Source: Pyrodictiaceae archaeon (GTDB lineage: Archaea; Thermoproteota; Thermoprotei_A; Sulfolobales; WANQ01). From it: a stretch of DNA of 64,000 bases. The notes under the pieces are model-generated. The model did not search any database, was not told where the DNA came from, and saw nothing but the letters and a program-made list of their open reading frames with translations. Shown here piece by piece: positions 44,127 through 54,544 of this stretch (position 1 is its first letter; every line of letters begins with the position of its first letter). The position numbers and the translations under genes are program-made. The stretch covers positions 45,729 to 109,728 of the forward strand of contig WANQ01000033.1 of assembly GCA_015521735.1 (NCBI GenBank), in the 5' to 3' direction.

Positions 44127-44585
44127 ATGAGTGAAGTTAAACTAGGAATAGTAGTATCAGAGTTCAATTACGATATAACATATCTTATGCTGCAGAAAGC
44201 ATTAAATCACGCAGAATTTCTTGGAGCAAAAGTAGTTATTGTAGTTAAAGTTCCAGGAGCCTATGATATACCTATAGCAGTTAAGGCCCTACTTGAAAAA
44301 CACGATGTTGATGCTATAGTAACTCTAGGTGCAGTTATACAGGGTGAAACCAAGCACGATGAAATAGTAGCTAGTCAAGCATCTAGGAAAATCATAGACT
44401 TAAGCTTAGAGTATGGTAAACCAGTAACCTTAGGAATAATAGGTCCAGGTGCTAGTAGGATGCAGGCTTTAGAAAGAGTAGAAGAATATGCTAGACGTGC
44501 TGTGGAAGCAGCTGTAAAACTAGCTAGACGATTGAAGAAGTTAGCTTCTGTAGAGTACAAGGGTGAAACAATAATTATAGAGTAA
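44127..44585 (+). CDS. ribH: 6,7-dimethyl-8-ribityllumazine synthase
   Basis: Condenses the ribB product with the diaminouracil intermediate. Lumazine synthase motifs are [33 protein letters not shown], and [20 protein letters not shown], containing the catalytic His. ATG 44127 is preferred (MSEVKLG; GGGG 6 bases upstream) over ATG 44112. 152 aa. It probably assembles a capsid-like oligomer, as relatives do. Confidence 0.94.
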   Translation: MSEVKLGIVVSEFNYDITYLMLQKALNHAEFLGAKVVIVVKVPGAYDIPIAVKALLEKHDVDAIVTLGAVIQGETKHDEIVASQASRKIIDLSLEYGKPVTLGIIGPGASRMQALERVEEYARRAVEAAVKLARRLKKLASVEYKGETIIIE

Positions 44586-44624
44586 GCTAAGGCGTTAATG
44601 GGGACACGGGCTTAGGGTATAGTA

Positions 44625-45338
44625 ATGGTAAAAGTAGGAGTCTTAGAACTAGTAGGCTATAGAGAATGGACAGAACAACTAGGTACTGATAGAGAGTGGC
44701 TTATACAGCTGATACAGTCAAACATGTACAAGGTTTTCCAAGAAAAAATATCTAAGATTAACGGATTCGTGCTTTCACTTAGATATGACTACATGTTACT
44801 AATACTCGAAGGCGTAGAGAACAGCAATGTACTCAGCATATTAGATAGCCTAGAGAAAATATCACCAGTCCCATTAAGATTAAGTATTGCATGTGGGCAA
44901 ACACCTTATGAAGCACAGTATAATGCATCACTAAAGTTACGTACAAGTAACGGCAAGTACGTGTTAGAGGACTGTAATCCAACTGGTATAGCAGTAGCAC
45001 ACTTTGATATTAACGACTTTACTAAATTAACAAGTAAACTAAGCATTTACGATACATTTGTAAGCGTAGAGGAACTACACATGCACTTAACTAAGGAGAT
45101 CCAACGTATAGGTGGTATAACGCAGTATCTTGGCGGAGATAATATAGTAGCCTTTCTATCCATAGATGTACTTGACGCTATCAAGTCATTAGTAGAGAGA
45201 ATTAAGGGTGTTAAGGTAGGGATAGGCGTAGCTAAAAATACTAGAAAGGCGTTGATGTATGCAGCATTAGCACTTGACAATATAAGAAGGTCTATGAAGA
45301 ATAAGGTAAACATATTAGTATTAGGGGACTTAAAGTAA
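44625..45338 (+). CDS. gch3: GTP cyclohydrolase III (archaeal type)
   Basis: Opens GTP to the formylamino-pyrimidine that starts archaeal riboflavin and F420 synthesis. The 237-residue protein has two ferredoxin-like repeats; LELVGYREWTEQLGTDREW begins the first, and AHFDINDFTKLT with QYLGGDNIVAF provides the metal/nucleotide residues of the second. The cluster ribB-ribC-ribH-gch3 thus supplies both branches of riboflavin synthesis. Confidence 0.92.
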   Translation: MVKVGVLELVGYREWTEQLGTDREWLIQLIQSNMYKVFQEKISKINGFVLSLRYDYMLLILEGVENSNVLSILDSLEKISPVPLRLSIACGQTPYEAQYNASLKLRTSNGKYVLEDCNPTGIAVAHFDINDFTKLTSKLSIYDTFVSVEELHMHLTKEIQRIGGITQYLGGDNIVAFLSIDVLDAIKSLVERIKGVKVGIGVAKNTRKALMYAALALDNIRRSMKNKVNILVLGDLK

Positions 45339-45350
45339 TACCATAAACTC

Positions 45351-46754
45351 TTACATGCCTAGTCCTTCGATTTCACCTAACTTAACACCATGAACTTCTA
45401 CTGCTTTTCTCAACAATTTCATAGAATAATCTATTAGTTCGTTTAATCTATCTTTAGTTAAGGCTTCCATGTAGAATCTTATCTTAGGCTCTGTTCCGCT
45501 TTTACGTACTAATAGCCAAGACCCGTCTTCGTAATCTAAGCGTACGCCGTCGATTGTAGTTATCTTGGCGGAATCACTCTTGGCTAGTAACTCCTCTACT
45601 ATGGTATTGTATACACTACCTATCTTATGTTTAGGTATTTTTACTGAGAATCTCTTGCTAGGATAATCCGGTATATCTTTAAATAAATTATCTAAGCCTT
45701 TGTTTTCAATAGACAGCTTTGTCAATAGCGCAGCTTGGTATATTCCATCAACCCAGAATCCCCATGCGGGATCTATTAGTTTCCAGGGCTCAGCTGCTAA
45801 TAATGCATTTGGATTTTCCTTGAGTTTTTCATGAGTTTTACCTAGTTTCCAGCGTACAAGTTTTCCACCATACTTATCTACTATTTCCTCAACGGCATGT
45901 CCAACATCTATGGAAACTATGATTACACCTTTTCTATCCAGTAACTTCATTTTAGCATACAATGCTATTAAGCGATCTTGTTTAATGAATCCTTGTTTAC
46001 GTGTAATAACACTTAACCTATCAGCATCACCATCTTGTGCTAAGGCTAGATCTGCTTCCAATACCCGTAGTAGTGAGTGTATGTATGTTAAAACATCTGG
46101 GCGTGGTTCAGGGATACGGCCTGGAAAGAATCCATCAGGATTGCAGTGTATGGTTAATGTACGTGCACCTATTTCTCTAAGAACTCTTGGAGTAACCTCG
46201 TAGGCGGCTCCATTAGCACAGTCAACTATAACTTTGAGTTCAAAGTTTTTTCCCTCTGGCTTAGTTCTAGATACTAGTTCTTCAACATAGTTTTCCGTAA
46301 CCTCGGTATCTAACACTAACTTCCCTACCTTATCCCAGTCATTAAATACAGTATTTCTTTCTACAAAATCAATGTTCTTTTCTAGTTCTTCCTCCATGTC
46401 TACAGTATACTCCATACCATTTTCATCAAATACCTTGAATCCATTATATTGGGGTGGATTGTGGCTTGCTGTAACAGACACTCCTGCTCTATTCCTTCTC
46501 TTACGCGTAGCATATGCCGTTATAGGTGTTGGTGCAAGACCTAGGAAGTCTATGCTGAGTCCTCCACTCATAGCCCCAGAAGCTAATGAGTATGCTAGTA
46601 GCTGAGAAGTGGTACGTGTATCATGACCTATAGTTATGGTTCCCTTATTATTTAAGTATATAGCTAAGGCAAGACCCAACTTCAACGCAAATAACGGGTT
46701 CACTCTTTCAGGATATTCTGCGCGAATACCAGCTGTACCAAATAGTTTAGGCAC
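45351..46754 (-). CDS. glmM: phosphoglucosamine/phosphohexose mutase
   Basis: Alpha-D-phosphohexomutase, 467 aa. The phosphoserine loop is GVSVTASHNPPQYNG (residues ~91-105), the Mg loop LAQDGDADRLSV, and the phosphate-binding end WLLVRKSGTEPKIRFY. Together with glmS and the GlmU-like gene ~6 kb away it would form the UDP-GlcNAc precursor route. Whether it prefers glucosamine, mannose or glucose phosphates cannot be settled from sequence; GlmM is favoured by genomic context. Confidence 0.88.
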   Translation of the reverse strand: MPKLFGTAGIRAEYPERVNPLFALKLGLALAIYLNNKGTITIGHDTRTTSQLLAYSLASGAMSGGLSIDFLGLAPTPITAYATRKRRNRAGVSVTASHNPPQYNGFKVFDENGMEYTVDMEEELEKNIDFVERNTVFNDWDKVGKLVLDTEVTENYVEELVSRTKPEGKNFELKVIVDCANGAAYEVTPRVLREIGARTLTIHCNPDGFFPGRIPEPRPDVLTYIHSLLRVLEADLALAQDGDADRLSVITRKQGFIKQDRLIALYAKMKLLDRKGVIIVSIDVGHAVEEIVDKYGGKLVRWKLGKTHEKLKENPNALLAAEPWKLIDPAWGFWVDGIYQAALLTKLSIENKGLDNLFKDIPDYPSKRFSVKIPKHKIGSVYNTIVEELLAKSDSAKITTIDGVRLDYEDGSWLLVRKSGTEPKIRFYMEALTKDRLNELIDYSMKLLRKAVEVHGVKLGEIEGLGM

Positions 46755-46768
46755 CTAACTCCCGTATC

Positions 46769-47290
46769 CTAACGCTTAGATTTTGAGAAAATATATTTTG
46801 CTGACGTAATTGCTATAGCAGCTACTTCGCCTAAAGACCTAGTTTTCATTACCCTAATATATATTATCCATGAGTAATCTTCTAAGCTAACTCTCCTATT
46901 AACCTTAGACGCTATATACTCTATGGCATCCCTAGTATGAGCTAACATTGAATTACTACGCCAGTAAAGATGACGTCCTTCAATAGTAATCCTGTATTTA
47001 GCATCTTCTGGGATCTTGCTCTCATAGACACTCCATACGTACTCTGCTACAGATTCTACGTAAGGCTCGACTATTTCATCTATAGGTATGACCCTTAGTA
47101 TAGGGGTATCTTCGGGTAAGTGCTCCCTAATAATATCTATTGCTTTATATGGGTCATCAACATTTAATAGTATTCTTGATGGTGCTACGTCCACAATCTT
47201 TACGCTACCTAGTAGGTCTTTAAGTTGATCTAAGGTCCACCTATAGTTATAGTATGATGGCTCATGGCTTACAATTAAGTTAGCTTTCAC
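46769..47290 (-). CDS. THUMP-domain protein (Tan1-like)
   Basis: A 173-residue THUMP RNA-binding protein similar to archaeal relatives of TAN1, which assists tRNA acetylation. The start NLIVSHEPSYYNYRW and the middle DPYKAIDIIREHLPEDTPILRVIP, given in part, are typical; residues ~95-165 carry RITIEGRHLYWRS. The GTG at 47290 is chosen because GGTG lies 7 bases upstream and a TATA box (47341-47348) precedes it; a longer frame reaches 47356. A second THUMP gene starts at 63541. Confidence 0.75.
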   Translation of the reverse strand: MKANLIVSHEPSYYNYRWTLDQLKDLLGSVKIVDVAPSRILLNVDDPYKAIDIIREHLPEDTPILRVIPIDEIVEPYVESVAEYVWSVYESKIPEDAKYRITIEGRHLYWRSNSMLAHTRDAIEYIASKVNRRVSLEDYSWIIYIRVMKTRSLGEVAAIAITSAKYIFSKSKR

Positions 47291-47340
47291 GCAACTACAC
47301 CTATATACGCCAATGTTACTGTAACGTTTTATTGAGGACA

Positions 47341-47348
47341 GTATATAA
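47341..47348. promoter_or_regulatory. shared bidirectional TATA element
   Basis: GTATATAAG sits between the divergent THUMP gene (start 47290, minus) and arfC (start 47375, plus). The near-palindromic TATATA could serve both directions: plus-strand transcription near 47371, minus-strand near 47318. Confidence 0.4.
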
Positions 47349-47374
47349 GGTAACATGATTATTGGTGCTAAGTA

Positions 47375-48028
47375 TTGGAGAGGCCTAGAGTAGTAGTGTA
47401 CTCTACAATGACTATAGATGGTAGAATAGCTAGCAAGACAGGATTTAGCAGGTTAAGCTGTATGTATGATTTGAGAAGACTGCATACAGTTAGAGCTGAA
47501 TCTGATGCAGTAATAGTTGGAGCAAATACTGTAATAGTAGATGATCCCTTACTTACAGTAAGATATGTTAAGGGGAAAAACCCTACAAGAGTTATCATAG
47601 ATGGTATGCTTAGGACTAGTGTTAATGCTAGAGTGTATAATACGTTAGATGAAGCACCAACAATAGTATATACGTCGAAGATAGCTAATTCTCACAAGAA
47701 GTTATTGCTCAAGGCAAAAGGTGTTGAAGTAGTTGAGATAACCGAAAAACCACCATTAAAGGCAAAAGATATCTTAAGAGACTTATATCATAGAGGTGTT
47801 AGAAAAGTATTAATTGAAGGTGGAGGTAAAACTATTTGGAGTTTTATTAAGGATAAACTTGTAGATGAAATGAGAATAACTATTTCACCCTATGTTTTCG
47901 GTAATGGTACATCAATAGTTGATGGTGAAGGATTCAGGGATGATAAAGATGCTATAAGGTTCAAACTAGTAGAGGTAAAGATTTGTGAATGTGGTATGGA
48001 AGTTCATTTAAGGTATGTTAGGGTGTGA
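47375..48028 (+). CDS. arfC: 2,5-diamino-6-ribosylamino-pyrimidinone 5'-phosphate reductase
   Basis: Reduces the ribosyl side chain in archaeal riboflavin synthesis (RibD C-terminal-like fold). Motifs are STMTIDGRIASKTG, DAVIVGANTVIVDDPLLTVR, NPTRVIIDG and VLIEGGGKTIWSFI. Length 217 aa. TTG start with GGTG 8 bases upstream. It lies 2 kb from ribB-ribC-ribH-gch3 and completes most of the pathway. Confidence 0.9.
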   Translation: MERPRVVVYSTMTIDGRIASKTGFSRLSCMYDLRRLHTVRAESDAVIVGANTVIVDDPLLTVRYVKGKNPTRVIIDGMLRTSVNARVYNTLDEAPTIVYTSKIANSHKKLLLKAKGVEVVEITEKPPLKAKDILRDLYHRGVRKVLIEGGGKTIWSFIKDKLVDEMRITISPYVFGNGTSIVDGEGFRDDKDAIRFKLVEVKICECGMEVHLRYVRV

Positions 48029-48048
48029 AAAACAATAGCATAGCTGGT

Positions 48049-49839
48049 TTAGTTTAGAGGAATTATATCCTTATATGTCTCGATGTAGAGTGGATGTTTT
48101 TCTAGCTTCTTTACTGGAGGTCTACGATACTTAATTGCTTCGCCAATACTTACTTCACCATATTTCTTCTTCCATTCATCTAATGGTATTTGGTATTCTT
48201 TTTGTATATAGTCTCTATAGACATCATTTAGTACATTGAATGTACAGAATGGTATTAATCTACCATCTGGTACTAGGTAGTGTATATTGCATCTCATAAC
48301 TCTTGCAATGTCGTAGTTATACAAGTCCATGAAGTGCATCATTCCTAAGAATAAGAAGTGATAATGCCATTCGCCAAGTGCTTTATAGTTTCTTTTAATT
48401 ATGATATTGAATAATAGTTTCCATACATTGAACTCTTTGGGTGCTTTTTCTTCATCTATGAATTTCTTTAAGTTGTATAATATCTTAGCTAATGCGATAA
48501 TCTTGCTCTTTCCTTTCTTTATTTCCTCAGCTTTCTCCTCTATGTATTCTAGAAAACCTTGTATGTCTATGAAGTCTGTTACTGGTATAAATCGTACTGG
48601 TACTCCATTCTTTCTCTCGACAAAAACATATGTTGCCGCACCACAGTGTGGATGATTAGTCATTTCAAATTGTGGTTCACCTGTAATAGCTTCTATGAAC
48701 CTTGAAAGCGGCACTGTTACTGGTACAGGATACCACGCGTCTTTATGTATTTGCCCATCAGTTTGTTCTTCTATTTTCTTTATTGCTTCAGGTATTGTTA
48801 TTCTAAGTCTTTGTCTTTCAGATCTAGGGACCATGCCAGTTAAACTTACTGGTTGAAAGTTTACGCCTCTAACAATGTCCATGTGTTTTGCAGCAAACTT
48901 TATTATCAAACCTAGTTCATGGTCATTTACGCTCCTAATTACTGTAGGTACAAGTACAACACTAGTCATACCACTCTTTCTGAAAACCTCGAATATGAAT
49001 GGTATTTCCCAATGATTCTTCCAATTAGTTTTACCTGTAACACCATCAAAGCTTAAGTACACGGTGTTAACGCCGGCTTCTCTTAATGCTTTAGTATACT
49101 CAACGGCTTTCTGTGGATCTTGGAAGTATAGTTCAGCAAATTTTATGCCATTAGTGTTTAATTGTATATGTCTTACACCTTCCTCCTTCAACATCTTAAC
49201 TATGTCTATGAGGTCGTCTCTTAATGTAGGTTCTCCTCCAGTTAATTGTACAGCCATAGTTACTCCTTGCTGTTTAAGCCTTCTTATCATGAAGCGTAAT
49301 TGTTCTAAGGAAGGCTCATAGACATATCCTGCTGCCTCTGCATAGAAGAAGCAGTACCAACAACTTAGGTTACATCTATTTGTTAAAACAATGTTTGCCA
49401 ATGCTGTATGACTCTTATGTATAGGGCATAAACCACAATTAAATGGGCATGGTGCACTCATCTTAGTGTAGACGAATCTTGGGCCTCTACCTTCATATTT
49501 ACGCCATTTCTCAAACTTATAGTATAGTTCAGCATCACCCCAGTAAATCTCCTCTATCTCGCCATGTTCAGGGCAAATTCTACGAATGTAGATCTTCCCT
49601 TCACGTTCAAAAACTATAGCTGGTAATATACGGTAACAGTAGGGGCATAGACTTGACGTATGTTTTACTAATTTTTCACTAGGACGTAGGCTTGGTACTT
49701 TTCCTCCTACTTTTATTTCTCTACCAGCAATTCTTACAACTTTCAATGCTTTGTTGAAACTTGCTGGTGGTTCTAGTATAGTGTCTTCCTTAAGTAAGAT
49801 ATTTGCTGTACTCTTCGTAGTCATAGCAGGTATCCTCAT
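48049..49839 (-). CDS. tes: radical SAM tetraether lipid synthase (Tes)-like
   Basis: A large radical SAM enzyme, 596 aa, like the Tes enzymes that join archaeol chains into tetraether lipids. An N-terminal Cys-rich domain ([25 protein letters not shown]) and [17 protein letters not shown] bind extra Fe-S clusters; the radical SAM motif is [12 protein letters not shown] (residues ~153-164), with [12 protein letters not shown] after it. A further Cys occurs near the C-terminus. A hyperthermophile would be expected to need it. Paralogues of other function exist, so lipid specificity is inferred. Confidence 0.82.
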   Translation of the reverse strand: MRIPAMTTKSTANILLKEDTILEPPASFNKALKVVRIAGREIKVGGKVPSLRPSEKLVKHTSSLCPYCYRILPAIVFEREGKIYIRRICPEHGEIEEIYWGDAELYYKFEKWRKYEGRGPRFVYTKMSAPCPFNCGLCPIHKSHTALANIVLTNRCNLSCWYCFFYAEAAGYVYEPSLEQLRFMIRRLKQQGVTMAVQLTGGEPTLRDDLIDIVKMLKEEGVRHIQLNTNGIKFAELYFQDPQKAVEYTKALREAGVNTVYLSFDGVTGKTNWKNHWEIPFIFEVFRKSGMTSVVLVPTVIRSVNDHELGLIIKFAAKHMDIVRGVNFQPVSLTGMVPRSERQRLRITIPEAIKKIEEQTDGQIHKDAWYPVPVTVPLSRFIEAITGEPQFEMTNHPHCGAATYVFVERKNGVPVRFIPVTDFIDIQGFLEYIEEKAEEIKKGKSKIIALAKILYNLKKFIDEEKAPKEFNVWKLLFNIIIKRNYKALGEWHYHFLFLGMMHFMDLYNYDIARVMRCNIHYLVPDGRLIPFCTFNVLNDVYRDYIQKEYQIPLDEWKKKYGEVSIGEAIKYRRPPVKKLEKHPLYIETYKDIIPLN

Positions 49840-49909
49840 ATCACTTGGTCTATATTACTAGGTTTTAAATAGTTTTACCATTATTCCAGGTAAAAGTGGA
49901 AAGTTCATG

Positions 49910-51607
49910 TTATATTGTAAAGTATTTAGCTAAGTCGCTTCCGATGATTTTTAAGAGTTCTTTACGTGATTTAAAAGGTCTCCTCTTTAATATTTCTAGA
50001 GCTTTATTCTTACTTATACCTGGCACCATCTGTAGTATCTTATACGGTGATGTATTAGCATTTATGGGGTAAGGTATACCGGTTACACTTCTATAACCAT
50101 GGTCTACTACTATTACGTCAATCCATTGCTTAAGCTTTACTTTTATAGGGATATCTACGAGTATAGGATAGCTACCTACTTGTCTTGCAAGCGTGTGTTC
50201 TCCTACATGTTTTTCAGTAAATACTTTACGTAGAATGGTACCCTTGGGTACTACTCGTCTTAGCATAGGTAAGTCTATTTCTCTTCTTATCTTCTCTTTG
50301 TATATCTTGAATATTTCCTTATGTTTCTTAATTATGCTGTCTCCGTAGATCCACATACGTGTAGCAGGAAACGCTATTACTTGTCGAATATTAATTCTTC
50401 GTACTAGTAAGCCTGCATCAAGAATTTTCTTTAGGAATTCATAGTTTAGCCTATAAGTATCCTTTGTTTCACCTATAAGTCCATAGACAAAGTTTATACC
50501 TGGTAAAAGTTCGGGAAGACCATTCCATCCACGAGTTTTACCAACTCTGTTTATAATCTCAACTGCTTTGAAAGCTTCGTCGGGATAGATTTTTAGGTTA
50601 TTTAACTTGATTACTCTTGGATCAGCTGATTCTATTCCTAGTGCAGCAACATCTCCGGGAGTATGGTATTCTATTATGATTTTGAGTGCTTTAGTACTTA
50701 GTTCGGGGTGATGAGCTATTGTACCTGGATTGACATTATCTATGTGTAGTGTTTCTAGATCTGGTGCAACCATCCTAATACCATGGAAGAGTTTACGTAA
50801 TTCTTCTATGTTGGGTTTAGGGAATTCTTCTACTCCAGCATCAATAGCTTTGTATGCTAATATGTCTGGTTGACGCCCTATTCTTATGTGTTTTGCACCC
50901 ATTTTATATAGTGCTTCAACTTCTTCAACTACATCTCTTGGTTCTCGAAATAATGGTAATCCATAGGAGGGTTCAATACAGAAACTGCATCCACCAACAA
51001 TGCTTCTGGGACATCCCCTATATGTTTCAACTTCTACGATTAAGTTATAACCATAGTTTGGATGTTGCGTTATAATTTTTGCGCCAAGTTTAGCAAATGT
51101 ATTTGTTAAAGTATAATCTCTTTTAACTACGTATGGATTAGCCTTCTCTATTCCATAACGTATTAGTTCATAAACGTAAAGTTCGGGATCACCTTTTACG
51201 AGTACGTCGAAGTTCTCCTTAATTTTACTTGGTAATTCAGCAATTCTACCGCCTTCTTCACCTATACCGTACCTAGCAGCGGGTCCTACGAGTATTTTGA
51301 TAGGTTTAGTTATGACTCTAAACCATTGGTCTAGCTCCCTTAACTTTATTGGAGTTCCACCAAGGTATTTTCCTGGAACGGTAACGCCAGCTATTACGAT
51401 AAGTAGGTCATATTCCTGTGCTTCTTTTAAGAACGCATGTATATTGCTACGTACTTCATCTACAGTAACATATCTTATGAAGATGCTTTTATCTACACTC
51501 CATATAGCACCAGCAATATATCTTGGGTAAACATCAATGTATGGAGGTACCCCTAGTCCTGCAGGTTCATCTGTATACCCGTCTAGTATTAATACGCGTT
51601 TAATCAC
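49910..51607 (-). CDS. radical SAM protein with C-terminal HhH (COG1031-like)
   Basis: A 565-residue protein. An N-terminal cobalamin-binding-like Rossmann domain (~1-150) precedes an unusual cluster motif CPRSIVGGCSFC (residues ~201-212). The radical SAM barrel follows, and the C-terminus has a helix-hairpin-helix (MVPGISKNKALEILKRRPF). This combination marks the archaeal COG1031 group. Function unknown; the HhH suggests nucleic acid contact. It lies 70 bp beyond tes, same strand. Confidence 0.82.
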   Translation of the reverse strand: MIKRVLILDGYTDEPAGLGVPPYIDVYPRYIAGAIWSVDKSIFIRYVTVDEVRSNIHAFLKEAQEYDLLIVIAGVTVPGKYLGGTPIKLRELDQWFRVITKPIKILVGPAARYGIGEEGGRIAELPSKIKENFDVLVKGDPELYVYELIRYGIEKANPYVVKRDYTLTNTFAKLGAKIITQHPNYGYNLIVEVETYRGCPRSIVGGCSFCIEPSYGLPLFREPRDVVEEVEALYKMGAKHIRIGRQPDILAYKAIDAGVEEFPKPNIEELRKLFHGIRMVAPDLETLHIDNVNPGTIAHHPELSTKALKIIIEYHTPGDVAALGIESADPRVIKLNNLKIYPDEAFKAVEIINRVGKTRGWNGLPELLPGINFVYGLIGETKDTYRLNYEFLKKILDAGLLVRRINIRQVIAFPATRMWIYGDSIIKKHKEIFKIYKEKIRREIDLPMLRRVVPKGTILRKVFTEKHVGEHTLARQVGSYPILVDIPIKVKLKQWIDVIVVDHGYRSVTGIPYPINANTSPYKILQMVPGISKNKALEILKRRPFKSRKELLKIIGSDLAKYFTI

Positions 51608-51636
51608 AGTAGTAGATCACCGGAAGGATATTCTAA

Positions 51637-52611
51637 CTATGCTTTAAAGTGATTCCACCCTTTATACTCAACTCTCCTATCATTGAAGAACACTCCTTTA
51701 CCACTAATGACTTCCCCTATTATAGAGGCATCATAACCTTCAAGTAAGGCTTCTAATTCAATTCTACTTAAATCATTGGATACTATGAGTATCATTTCAT
51801 ATTCTTCTCCACCATATAGGGCTAAATCTATTGCATCTACATGGAATTCTTGTGCAAATTCTACAACTTCTTCCGGTATGGGTATATTTGTTACCCTTAT
51901 TGCAATGTTGTTTAGCGAAGCTAATGTGTGTAGGGTGTAAGCTAGGCCATCACTTACATCCATTGAAGCAATAATGTATTCTTCTAATTCTTTTAGAAGT
52001 GATAGTCTTCTATCAACATTTATTCGAGGAGTCTTAGTGGCCATGAAAATGTTTTTATATCTATCAATAAGTTCTTTCCATTCAAGTTTTCTACGATAAA
52101 CTAGAAAAGCAGCACCAGTAAGTCCATACTTTCCCGTAGTCACGACATAGCATCCTTTTAGTATAAGGTTTTTTCTAGGTATTGGGGACTTAGTGTAGAG
52201 TTTGCCTACTCCAGCTACATCGATCCACACATCACTTGATGAGGCATTAGTATCACCTCCAATAAACTTTGCTTTGTGTGCATGTGTTGAATCAGAGACA
52301 CCTTTAATTATTTCCTCTACAATGTCTATACTGTAATTAGATGGTATTCCTATGGAAGTAACCATGGATACAGGTTTCCCACCTTTAGCTATCAGGTCAC
52401 TTACAACCATTACTACAGACTTCCATCCAAGATCATAGTACGTGTTCCATGGAAGCATTGAATTATGGGCTGAAAACCCATCTATTTTTAAAAGGTACAT
52501 GGAGTCATCTATTAATTGTGCATCATCGTATTTACCAGGACTAGAATCGTCAACATACCCTAATATTCGCCTAACTACCTCGTTTTCACCCATATCCATG
52601 AGCCGCCTCAT
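51637..52611 (-). CDS. thiL: thiamine-monophosphate kinase
   Basis: Phosphorylates thiamine phosphate to the diphosphate coenzyme. The PurM-like fold is marked by YDDAQLIDD, SVVMVVSDLIAKGGKPV, KFIGGDTNASSSD, and ASMDVSDGLAYTLH; the last has the typical DxSDGL. 324 aa. Thiamine diphosphate is needed by IorA in the same window. It is the first gene of a minus-strand run that includes the COG1031 protein and Tes. Confidence 0.9.
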   Translation of the reverse strand: MRRLMDMGENEVVRRILGYVDDSSPGKYDDAQLIDDSMYLLKIDGFSAHNSMLPWNTYYDLGWKSVVMVVSDLIAKGGKPVSMVTSIGIPSNYSIDIVEEIIKGVSDSTHAHKAKFIGGDTNASSSDVWIDVAGVGKLYTKSPIPRKNLILKGCYVVTTGKYGLTGAAFLVYRRKLEWKELIDRYKNIFMATKTPRINVDRRLSLLKELEEYIIASMDVSDGLAYTLHTLASLNNIAIRVTNIPIPEEVVEFAQEFHVDAIDLALYGGEEYEMILIVSNDLSRIELEALLEGYDASIIGEVISGKGVFFNDRRVEYKGWNHFKA

Positions 52612-52692
52612 GTTACCGCCTTTCTAAACCACCATAAAAAAGATAAATATTGGTGAATAAAGTTTAAGGTACATAAGCGAGGAAGAAAGGAC

Positions 52693-54528
52693 GTGTGTGG
52701 GATAATAGGATTAACTGTAAAGAAAGGCGTGTTAAGGAAAAAACTTGGCACAGTTCTAAAACAATGCTTGAAGAACCTAGAATATAGAGGCTACGACTCT
52801 GTTGGTTTTGCTTTAATTAGCTGGGATGGCGAATTAGTTGTAAGAAAAAGTAAAGGGAAAATAGATGATGTATCACGTAAACTAGGTTTTGACGATTACG
52901 ATGGGAGCACAGGGATAGCACATACACGTTGGGCCACACACGGCAAACCAAATGATATCAACGCTCACCCACATGTTGATTGTAAACTCAAAATAGCCGT
53001 AGTACATAATGGTATAATTGAAAACTATCAAGAACTTAGAGAAGAATTAATAAGAAAAGGACATGTATTTGTTAGCGAAACAGATACTGAAGTTGTTGTC
53101 CATCTAGTAGAGGAGTATAAGAAAAAAGGTATGTCAACTTACGAGGCATTTAAGGCTGCAATTAAGAAATTGAGAGGAGCCTATGCCCTAGCATTAATAG
53201 ATGTAGATGAACCTGGGAAAATATTCTTTGCTCGTAATACATCTCCTTTAATAGTAGGCTTAGCTAAAGAGATGAAATTTATTGCAAGCGATATTCCAGC
53301 TTTCCTAGAATACACTAATAAAGTCATAGTGTTACGTGATGGAGAAGTAGGATACATAACACCTGACACGGTATTCATAGAGCATATTGATAAAGGTAGG
53401 GTTAACATTAGTGAAAGGATTAAGGTAATTGACTGGACACCTGAAATGGCTAAGAAAGCTGGCTATCCACACTATATGTTAAAAGAAATACATGAGCAAC
53501 CTCTGGCATTATCAAGTACTTTAGCTGGAATAGGGTTGGAGGCAGAGAAACTAGCAGAACTAATAGCTTCATCAAAGTATGTATACTTAACGGGAGCTGG
53601 AACAAGTTATCATGCTACATTGATAGCAGAGTACCTAATAAATAACTTAGTTGGTGTTAAAGCTACAGCATTCATAGCCTCAGAATACAATAGGTACGGT
53701 AAAACAATATCAAAGGGAGACCTCTTAATAGCTGTTAGCCAATCCGGTGAAACCATAGACACGTTAATGGCTGTTAGAAAGGCTAAGAGTAAGAAAGCAG
53801 TCATAGCAGCAATATCAAATGTAGTTGACAGTGCTATTCCAAGAGAGTCAGACATAACAGTCTATACTAGAGCTGGCCCAGAAATAGGTGTAGCAGCAAC
53901 CAAGACTTTTACTACCCAAGTATTACTATTATCATGGATTGCCGTTAAAGCTGCTGAATTGAAAGGAGAAATAAAATCCACAGAAGCATTACAAATGTAC
54001 AATACTCTCAAAAAGATACCCGATATAGTGGACTCAGTCATAAAAGTAGTTGAACCATTCTCCAGAAAAATATCAAGTGAAGTAGCAAGTAAGAGTAACG
54101 CGTACTACCTAGGAAGAGGTCTAGGAGTACCAGTATCTATGGAAGGAGCTTTAAAGCTTAAGGAAGTAGCATACATACATGCAGAAGCCTATCCTGCAGG
54201 TGAAAGTAAGCACGGACCAATAGCTTTAGTTGAAGAAGGCTTCCCAGTATTCTTTACGGTACTCGACGACGATAACAAAGACCTATTAGTAGCAAACATT
54301 GAGGAAATGAGGGCTAGAGGTGCATGGATAATAGTTGTAGCACCAAAGGACTTCGAAAAAGTAGTCAAACTATCCTACTTTACCTTTAAAATGCCTAAGA
54401 TAGTATTCTGGTTTGAACCTATACCATACATAGTACCATACCAGCTAATAGCATATTATACTTCAATAATTAAAGGATACGATCCAGATAAACCTAGAAA
54501 CTTGGCAAAAACCGTAACCGTTGAATAG
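52693..54528 (+). CDS. glmS: glucosamine--fructose-6-phosphate aminotransferase (isomerising)
   Basis: Makes glucosamine 6-phosphate from fructose 6-phosphate and glutamine. The GTG start is fixed because Cys2 of MCGIIGL must be the N-terminal nucleophile. Residues ~1-225 are the Ntn glutaminase (HTRWATHGKPNDINAHPH), followed by two SIS domains (YLTGAGTSYHATL, AVSQSGETIDTLMA, AYPAGESKHGPIALVE). Length 611 aa. The GlmU-like gene starts 16 bp after the stop. Confidence 0.96.
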   Translation: MCGIIGLTVKKGVLRKKLGTVLKQCLKNLEYRGYDSVGFALISWDGELVVRKSKGKIDDVSRKLGFDDYDGSTGIAHTRWATHGKPNDINAHPHVDCKLKIAVVHNGIIENYQELREELIRKGHVFVSETDTEVVVHLVEEYKKKGMSTYEAFKAAIKKLRGAYALALIDVDEPGKIFFARNTSPLIVGLAKEMKFIASDIPAFLEYTNKVIVLRDGEVGYITPDTVFIEHIDKGRVNISERIKVIDWTPEMAKKAGYPHYMLKEIHEQPLALSSTLAGIGLEAEKLAELIASSKYVYLTGAGTSYHATLIAEYLINNLVGVKATAFIASEYNRYGKTISKGDLLIAVSQSGETIDTLMAVRKAKSKKAVIAAISNVVDSAIPRESDITVYTRAGPEIGVAATKTFTTQVLLLSWIAVKAAELKGEIKSTEALQMYNTLKKIPDIVDSVIKVVEPFSRKISSEVASKSNAYYLGRGLGVPVSMEGALKLKEVAYIHAEAYPAGESKHGPIALVEEGFPVFFTVLDDDNKDLLVANIEEMRARGAWIIVVAPKDFEKVVKLSYFTFKMPKIVFWFEPIPYIVPYQLIAYYTSIIKGYDPDKPRNLAKTVTVE

Positions 54529-54544
54529 AATTGGGGTGGAAACC

